Positions 58,805 through 64,000 of a stretch of 64,000 bases of DNA are shown one piece after another. The DNA comes from Paenibacillus sp. FJAT-26967 (lineage in GTDB: Bacteria; Bacillota; Bacilli; Paenibacillales; NBRC-103111): contig NZ_LMXH01000002.1 in the NCBI RefSeq assembly GCF_001541095.1, forward strand, positions 696,671-760,670, read 5' to 3'. The number at the start of each line of letters is the position of its first letter. Within the stretch, counting starts at the first letter, position 1. A model generated the notes under the pieces. The model was not told the origin of the DNA, searched no databases, and was given only the letters and a program-made list of their open reading frames with translations. Both the position numbers and the translations under genes were made by a program.

Positions 58805-59875
58805 TTAAGAAATTACTTTCCAGACATCGGAAGTGGCACTTGGCGTTTGACCTTGTGTCCACCATCTAGCTTCATAGTTTACGCCGTTATGCGTAACTTT
58901 GTTGCCGCCTACATAGACTGCAGTGGAGCTCCAAGCCGGATAATTGCCGCCAGGAGAGGAACCGTTCAGAGTTGTGAACGATACCGCATTGCTTGCTCCC
59001 GAGACGTTGCCTGCTGCGTCAACTGCTTTTACAGTAATCGTATAAGCGGTATTAGGTGCCAGACCCGTCAGATTCAGGCTTGTAGCACCTGTAGTGGAAC
59101 CGATTTGAGTCGAACCGTTGAATACACGGTAGCCTGTTACACCGACATTGTCGGAAGAAGCGGACCAGGATACAGTAGCGCTGTTAGCTGCAACATTGGA
59201 TGCTGCTGCGCCTGCAGGTGCAGTCGGAGCTTGTGTATCCGTAGGGCCGCCGCTGCCGCCGCCGAAGTTAACATCAATTACGTTGTAGAATGCGTTTGCA
59301 GTATCAGCGATTTCCCAAACAGCCAAGATAACTTGGTATCCGGATCTAGCTGGAACGTTACAAGTATCGGAATAAGAGAAAGGAGGCTGTTTGCCCTTGT
59401 AATCCACGGAGCAGAATGGATTCAGATCAAAGGAATCACGAGTCAGTGGAGCATTAGGGTTCCAGCCTGGCTTCGTGATGTAGTATTTCCAGCTAGTTGT
59501 TGCATGTGCAGCTGTCAATTTCCAAGTAAAAGTGTTCGTACCGGAGTTAATGTTTACTTTCGTCCAACGATTGGAAGATTGCTCGTCAAGCTTAGGGAAA
59601 GTTCCGCCGCCGCTTCCGATTTTGCCGTCAGCCGGTCCAGCTGCCGGGAAACCTTTTGGAAACTCAAGGCTTTGCGGCTCATATACTACGGCACCACAAT
59701 CGGTATTCTGGCCGGTTTTACACAGGTACGCGCGGCTGGCCGGTCCTTCTACATAACCGTGGGCAGAAGCTTTACCGGAGATCAAGAACATCCCGGCGAT
59801 CATTGCAACCAGTACGGCTGCTGCAGCCACCCACCTGATCATCATGTGTTGCGGTAAACGTAAATTTGTCGTCAT
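58805..59875 (-). CDS. Secreted chitin-active lytic polysaccharide monooxygenase (AA10)
   Basis: The 356-residue protein has a signal peptide cut so that His39 (ASA-HGYVE) becomes the mature N terminus. With His124 ([12 protein letters not shown]) this makes the copper histidine brace. The AA10 domain is about 39-208. A fibronectin type III domain (about 215-303) and a C-terminal CBM5/12 chitin-binding module ([20 protein letters not shown]...[12 protein letters not shown]) follow. It cleaves crystalline chitin oxidatively. AA10 proteins are virulence factors in bee-pathogenic P. larvae, but this one is shorter than the described CBP49 and identity is not proven. A GGAGG site precedes the ATG. 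Confidence 0.96.
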   Translation of the reverse strand: MTTNLRLPQHMMIRWVAAAAVLVAMIAGMFLISGKASAHGYVEGPASRAYLCKTGQNTDCGAVVYEPQSLEFPKGFPAAGPADGKIGSGGGTFPKLDEQSSNRWTKVNINSGTNTFTWKLTAAHATTSWKYYITKPGWNPNAPLTRDSFDLNPFCSVDYKGKQPPFSYSDTCNVPARSGYQVILAVWEIADTANAFYNVIDVNFGGGSGGPTDTQAPTAPAGAAASNVAANSATVSWSASSDNVGVTGYRVFNGSTQIGSTTGATSLNLTGLAPNTAYTITVKAVDAAGNVSGASNAVSFTTLNGSSPGGNYPAWSSTAVYVGGNKVTHNGVNYEARWWTQGQTPSATSDVWKVIS

Positions 59876-60134
59876 ACAATTGGCCTCCTTTTAATGGGTA
59901 AATGGGTAATAGAATCATTTGTTGCTCTTAGCAGGCAGTAAACCTTTACCAGCTCCTTTCTGTAGTTTCCTAGACTGCTGATAAATGGGCCAAACTAATG
60001 AGATGCAGGCATTCCTCCTTTTGTCGAATCAAGTATTTATATAAACTCTAAAAGAGCTTATACACGAAATTTGTCTAGTATTCTATAAGTACCGGAGTGT
60101 TCACATGAAGTACTAGAGGAGTAGAAGGCTTGTA

Positions 60135-60149
60135 TATAAAGCGCTTCCA
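60135..60149 (-). promoter_or_regulatory. cre-like site upstream of LPMO gene
   Basis: TATAAAGCGCTTCCA matches the CcpA-type AAAGCGCTT core. It lies about 260 bases upstream of the LPMO start and suggests carbon catabolite control. The rest of 59876-60351 shows no gene. Confidence 0.5.
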
Positions 60150-60351
60150 TTTGGGGGCGGAAAACGAATGAATCCAATGTAAATATATGAATATATAGTA
60201 AATACAGGGTGATCTGTAATCTAAAGATACAGGAGTTTTTTTCATTTCACAATCCTTATTTTCCAAAATCCTGTAAGATTTTTTTAATCACCTTCTGCCA
60301 AAATTCGAGTTATTGTTTATCACTCATCTGTCGGGACAAGTTGAACAAAGG

Positions 60352-60394
60352 CCAAAAATGCCCTTAATCGCTTATCGCAATTAGGACATTTTGG
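60352..60394 (-). terminator. Terminator of coiled-coil protein gene
   Basis: CCAAAAATGCCCTTAAT pairs imperfectly with ATTAGGACATTTTGG; the A-rich start becomes a T-run on the minus strand. Confidence 0.65.
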
Positions 60395-60404
60395 AAGCGA
60401 AATT

Positions 60405-60932
60405 CTATGGAAGGATAAATTCTTGTATTTTTTCTAATTCCGCGTATTCTTTTGCCAGCTGTTCAATAGATTTTTTATTTTCTCTTAGATCTTTCTCGAT
60501 TTGGGCAAGAGTTTCTTTCTTCTTTTCGAGAATTTCTGCTGCTTTCGCATATGCAGCTCCATACTTGGGGTCGTCTGTCATCGTTTTATAATACCCTTTG
60601 GTTTCCATTACGCGCCTTAAAGAAAGAATATCATCTTCGAGCTTTGCTTTTAAGTCAACTGGGGCAAGTTCCTTTTCTAATTCCCCTACGGCAATTCCGA
60701 TTTCCTTGACTTTTTTTCCTTGCTCATCAATTTTTAGTTGTTCTTCTGCGGTTTTTGCTTTTGGCAGGCGCTCCCATTTTTCTTGTTCAGATAAAGATTC
60801 CTTTTTAAGTTTTTCAAGCTTTTCTTTTTTATCGGTATCTAACGCAAGGGTGTTATTGTTCAGAGAAAAACCGATAGTAAATGCCAATACACCGCATATA
60901 GCTGCTGCCAATAAAATTTTTTTGGACTTCAT
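60405..60932 (-). CDS. Secreted coiled-coil protein of unknown function
   Basis: The 175-residue protein starts MKSKKILLAAAICGVLAFTI, an N-terminal signal or anchor. The remainder is almost wholly helical and rich in Lys and Glu (EKLEKLKKESLSEQEKWE..., ILEKKKETLAQIEKDLRENK), predicting coiled coils. No enzymatic motif is seen. Confidence 0.65.
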   Translation of the reverse strand: MKSKKILLAAAICGVLAFTIGFSLNNNTLALDTDKKEKLEKLKKESLSEQEKWERLPKAKTAEEQLKIDEQGKKVKEIGIAVGELEKELAPVDLKAKLEDDILSLRRVMETKGYYKTMTDDPKYGAAYAKAAEILEKKKETLAQIEKDLRENKKSIEQLAKEYAELEKIQEFILP

Positions 60933-61133
60933 AAATTTACCTCCCGTGTTTATGAGAATTCATTAGCATTCGTATAGTTGATCATTGGTAAGGTTCGTTA
61001 GCTCTTTTACGTACTAATCTTCATAGAATAATCGGAGATGTCTTTAGTATCAAGTTATCGTACAAGGAAATTCATATATTTAATTACATTAAATATATAG
61101 GGCACTAACTAATAAAATTTACAAATTGAGGGA

Positions 61134-61163
61134 TTGACAGCCTCCTTAAACCAAAGCTATAAT
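61134..61163 (+). promoter_or_regulatory. Consensus promoter upstream of LysR gene
   Basis: TTGACA, 18 bases, TATAAT: exact hexamers. The start would be near 61170, about 110 bases before the LysR start codon. Confidence 0.85.
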
Positions 61164-61211
61164 CCTAACATACTAAATTCATCGGAATAATAAGTTATCC
61201 GCCAGTCAACT

Positions 61212-61255
61212 GGAGATACGGCCTTTCCTGTAAAGGAATGCTGTGTCTCCTTTTT
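61212..61255 (+). terminator. Terminator-like hairpin in LysR leader
   Basis: GGAGATACGGC...TTCCT pairs with AGGAATGCTGTGTCTCC around GTA and is followed by TTTTT, 25 bases before the LysR start. It is either an attenuator or the end of a short RNA. The A/T-rich remainder of 60933-61133 shows nothing else. Confidence 0.75.
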
Positions 61256-61280
61256 GTTTAAGCAGGGGGGACCAACTGAA

Positions 61281-62174
61281 ATGAATATAGAGAATATCGA
61301 AGCTTTTGCAACCATTGTCCATTTCAACAGTTTCAATAAAGCGGCAGATGCGATGTATGTATCACAACCTTCAATATCCGCACGTATTCAATCACTAGAG
61401 AGGGAACTGGATGTGAAGTTATTCGACAGAGAGGGCCGTCATTTTGCTTTAACGGAGAAAGGCAAGCAATTCCTGCCCTTTGCGCATCAAATTCTGAGAA
61501 CATACAAAGCCGGACGTCAGGAATTGCAGGTCAACCACAGCAGAGGGAATGAACTTAGAATCGGTTGTACCGTATCGGGCGCGAATTATTTATTGCCGGA
61601 GATGCTGGCTGTTTTCAAAAGAAAGTTTGCAGGGGTGCGGGTTAAGCTGCTCACGGCTCCGAGCGAAACGATTCTGGAAAAAGTGCTGACCAAAGAGCTG
61701 GATCTGGGACTTGTGCGGACAATGACACATCCGGAAATTGATTCCCTGGAGGTGTATGAGGACCCTATCCGTCTATATGTGAACCGCAATCATCCATTTG
61801 CTAACAGGTCCAGCCTATCCATACAGGAGGTGAGCAAGGAACCGGTTATATTCTTCGAATGCGGTTCTCTGGATTGGACCCGGATTCACCGGTTGTTCCA
61901 AATACTCGATGAGCCTCCGCTCATAGATATGGAGATTGATAATTTGGAGACCGCTAAGAAGCTTGTTTTAAAAGCGCTTGGCATTTCTTTTTTGCCGGAT
62001 TTGTGCGTCAGGAAGGAAGTGAGGGAAGGTCTGCTCTGTCCTGTAGGTATTCCGCAGCTTACGGGATTGTCCTTGCGCAGCCATCTCATTTCATTAAAAG
62101 GACAAGTAACGGAAATCGGGCAATTATTCCTGGAGATTAGTAAAGGGGTTGATTTAAAACTTTTTTCATCTTAA
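61281..62174 (+). CDS. LysR-family regulator of the monooxygenase cluster
   Basis: ATG 61281 follows GGGGGG; an upstream in-frame ATG is inside the leader hairpin region. The 297-residue protein has the HTH (NIEAFATIVHFNSFNKAADAMYVSQPSISARIQSLE) and a ligand domain. It probably controls the flavin monooxygenase and transporter genes that follow, on the same strand. Confidence 0.93.
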   Translation: MNIENIEAFATIVHFNSFNKAADAMYVSQPSISARIQSLERELDVKLFDREGRHFALTEKGKQFLPFAHQILRTYKAGRQELQVNHSRGNELRIGCTVSGANYLLPEMLAVFKRKFAGVRVKLLTAPSETILEKVLTKELDLGLVRTMTHPEIDSLEVYEDPIRLYVNRNHPFANRSSLSIQEVSKEPVIFFECGSLDWTRIHRLFQILDEPPLIDMEIDNLETAKKLVLKALGISFLPDLCVRKEVREGLLCPVGIPQLTGLSLRSHLISLKGQVTEIGQLFLEISKGVDLKLFSS

Positions 62175-62347
62175 AAAGATCTTCCGCTTCTTATGAGAGC
62201 AGTATGAGAGTAGACGGATTACGTTGTTTCTTGTTTACATAAATAGATAGGTCCTGCACTGTCATAAATCCGAGTAAACCTATGTATATTTAATGAATAT
62301 GTGTCGGTCGTGTTAATCAAACTTAAATACGTGAAAGGCGGATAACG

Positions 62348-63727
62348 ATGACAACCACTAGAAAATTGAAACTTGGAGCCATGATTCACGGAGTAGGCAG
62401 CAGCATGTCGGCCTGGAGACATCCCGAAATTCCTTCGGACGCAAGCATATCAATCCGTTTTTATAGAGAACAGGCTAAGAAGGCGGAGGAAGGCAAATTC
62501 GATTTGCTATTCATTGCTGACGGGCTGTTTATCAATGAGAAATCAATTCCACATTTCCTTAACCGATTTGAGCCGGTTACGATTCTTTCGGCCCTTGGTA
62601 TCGGAACTTCGAATATCGGAGTCGTCGGGACGCTGTCTACTTCATACAGTGAGCCTTATACGGTGGCAAGACAGTTTGCGTCTATCGACCATATTACCGG
62701 CGGACGTGCCGGATGGAATGTAGTCACTTCTCCGCTTGAAGGTTCTGCGCTGAACTACAGCCGCAAGGAGCATCCGGCTCACAGTGTCCGGTATGAAATT
62801 GCGGAAGAGTATCTGGACGTTGTCAAAGGGTTGTGGGATTCCTGGGAAGACGATGCATTTGTACGCAACAAAGAAACGGGAGTTTTCTTTGATCTGACCA
62901 AAATGCACCAGCTAAATCATGAGGGAGAGCACTTTTCCGTCCAGGGTCCGCTCAATATTTCGCGCTCCAAGCAGGGGCACCCGGTTATTTTCCAGGCGGG
63001 ATCATCCGAAAGCGGACGGACGCTGGCAGCCAAAACGGCGGATGCGGTCTTCACCAATTCCGAATCTATTGAGGAAGCGCAGCGTTTTTACCGGGATTTG
63101 AAAAGCCGGGCCGTGAGTTATGGTCGTAAACCGGAGGATATTCTGATTTTTCCAGGAATAAGCCCGGTCGTGGGTATAACCGCGGAGGAGGCTGAACGGA
63201 AGTATCAGGAGATCGCGGATCTTGTCAGAATCGAGGATGCGCTGCTGTATCTGGGGCGTTTCTTCGATCACTTCGATTTCTCGGTATTTCCGCTGGATGA
63301 GCCTTTTCCTGACATTGGAGAGACCGGCAGCAACAGTTTCCGAAGCACGACGGATAAGATCAAGCAGAGAGCTCGCGAGCAGGATCTGACGCTGCGTCAG
63401 GTTGCGCTTCAGACAGCTACGCCGCGAACGGGTTTTATCGGTACTCCGGAGCAGGTAGCGGACCGTATTGAAGAGTGGTTCGAAGGTGAGGCGGCGGATG
63501 GTTTCATCATTGCCTCCAGTGTTCCGAACAGCCTGCGGGATTTTGTAGATCTGGTGGTTCCGGTTCTTCAGGAACGCGGCATTTTCCGCCAAGAATATGA
63601 AGACGATACGCTCCGGGGTAATCTCGGGCTGAGCAAACCGGAGAATCGTTATACGGCAGAGCGGAATCAAACCAACGATAATCGGGTGGAGCCGATTCCC
63701 AAAGACCGTACCATCTCTGCATCCTGA
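62348..63727 (+). CDS. Flavin-dependent monooxygenase, NtaA/SnaA/DszA type
   Basis: The 459-residue luciferase-like protein has [40 protein letters not shown], and [25 protein letters not shown], typical of two-component monooxygenases of the NtaA group. Such enzymes use reduced FMN and oxygen to cleave C-N or C-S bonds in nitrogen or sulfur compounds. AAAGGCGG precedes the ATG. A solute-binding protein follows 43 bases later. Confidence 0.92.
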   Translation: MTTTRKLKLGAMIHGVGSSMSAWRHPEIPSDASISIRFYREQAKKAEEGKFDLLFIADGLFINEKSIPHFLNRFEPVTILSALGIGTSNIGVVGTLSTSYSEPYTVARQFASIDHITGGRAGWNVVTSPLEGSALNYSRKEHPAHSVRYEIAEEYLDVVKGLWDSWEDDAFVRNKETGVFFDLTKMHQLNHEGEHFSVQGPLNISRSKQGHPVIFQAGSSESGRTLAAKTADAVFTNSESIEEAQRFYRDLKSRAVSYGRKPEDILIFPGISPVVGITAEEAERKYQEIADLVRIEDALLYLGRFFDHFDFSVFPLDEPFPDIGETGSNSFRSTTDKIKQRAREQDLTLRQVALQTATPRTGFIGTPEQVADRIEEWFEGEAADGFIIASSVPNSLRDFVDLVVPVLQERGIFRQEYEDDTLRGNLGLSKPENRYTAERNQTNDNRVEPIPKDRTISAS

Positions 63728-63770
63728 CAGCACTCAATGGAAAAGCCGATGAACGATGGGAGAATGAACA

Positions 63771-64000
63771 ATGACAATACCAGTAAGGAGACGTAAATAC
63801 TTTGGAATGGCCGGGCCGGCGTTTCTGACTCTATGTATTCTACTTACAGGCTGCACGGCTTCGACGCCCCCTCTAAGTCAAAAAATAGATCAAAAAGGAT
63901 TTTCTAAGGGAGATTCCACCAAACGTGGCGGTACTTTCACCTATGCACTCGCCGGATCTCCGACGGGGCTTGATCCTAATGTGGTACCCGCCGCACTTGA
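63771..64000 (+). CDS. Solute-binding lipoprotein of an ABC transporter (N-terminal part)
   Basis: ATG 63771 follows GGGAG. The visible 76 residues contain a lipoprotein signal (FLTLCILLTGC) and then RGGTFTYALAGSPTGLDP, the start of family 5 (peptide/nickel/opine) binding proteins. The gene runs off the window. It probably feeds substrate for the monooxygenase just upstream. Confidence 0.88.
   Translation, partial: MTIPVRRRKYFGMAGPAFLTLCILLTGCTASTPPLSQKIDQKGFSKGDSTKRGGTFTYALAGSPTGLDPNVVPAAL

Noticed and set aside
58847-59857. A 336-codon ORF opposite the LPMO gene
   Set aside because: It is the antisense of a clearly coding gene, is rich in Cys and Ser as expected of an antisense frame, and has no start signal.
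1-64000. tRNA or rRNA genes
   Set aside because: No cloverleaf-like or rRNA-like sequence was noticed; without a covariance search small ones could be missed.

Overview
The window looks like a Gram-positive, low-to-mid GC Firmicute of the Paenibacillaceae, most likely Paenibacillus. Reasons: the ribosome binding sites are strong and GGAGG-like, TTG and GTG starts are frequent, and intrinsic terminators close most operons. The chromosomal genes are typical of the group: des-desKR, a seven-gene Mrp antiporter, a NucB-type nuclease, and a secreted chitin LPMO plus a GH19 chitinase. A chitinolytic bee-associated species such as P. larvae is possible, but I cannot prove the species from sequence alone.

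Bases 1 to about 22,700 are a prophage. It opens with the end of an amidase endolysin and an LLH-type holin. A lysogeny/cargo block follows (2.1-7.3 kb) with a lipoprotein, a CPBP membrane protease and a four-gene agr-like operon: ribbon-helix-helix regulator, kinase-less AgrC-like sensor, AgrB, and a 42-residue AgrD too short to be found by simple ORF calling. Then come an ImmA-like protein with a degenerate active site, a CI/Cro switch with repeated operators, and a replication and recombination operon (YqaJ, RecT, HNH, a DnaD-like initiator carrying iterons, DnaB, RuvC-like). A long string of small genes follows (15.7-21.1 kb). Many are joined by copies of the same stop-plus-ribosome-binding-site linker, and among them lies a cytosine methyltransferase with a second gene written inside it in another frame. 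An ArpU-like late regulator and a small HTH protein end the phage part. No integrase or terminase is visible.

From 22.9 kb the DNA is ordinary chromosome. In order: an FMN riboswitch controlling an EamA permease (probable flavin uptake); an RDD protein; two histidine kinases; a ClpP; an ECF sigma factor; the membrane-fluidity system des-desK-desR with DesR-like operators; a PPOX-UbiA fusion; a MutS2 paralogue lacking Smr; and the Mrp operon with an MrpA-MrpB fusion behind a promoter and an attenuator-like terminator.

The last third holds a GH19 chitinase, a LysR/flavin reductase divergent pair, a NucB-like nuclease with a DUF6157-like partner, a PbuE-like exporter, a TrmB regulator, GreA, a SWIM-SNF2 helicase, a DHA2 drug exporter, a possible non-coding RNA, the chitin LPMO with a cre site, and finally a LysR / flavin monooxygenase / solute-binding lipoprotein cluster that runs off the right edge.

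The most interesting candidate system is the prophage agr-like operon. It would make and sense a cyclic peptide, but the receptor has no kinase and is translationally coupled to a small DNA-binding protein.
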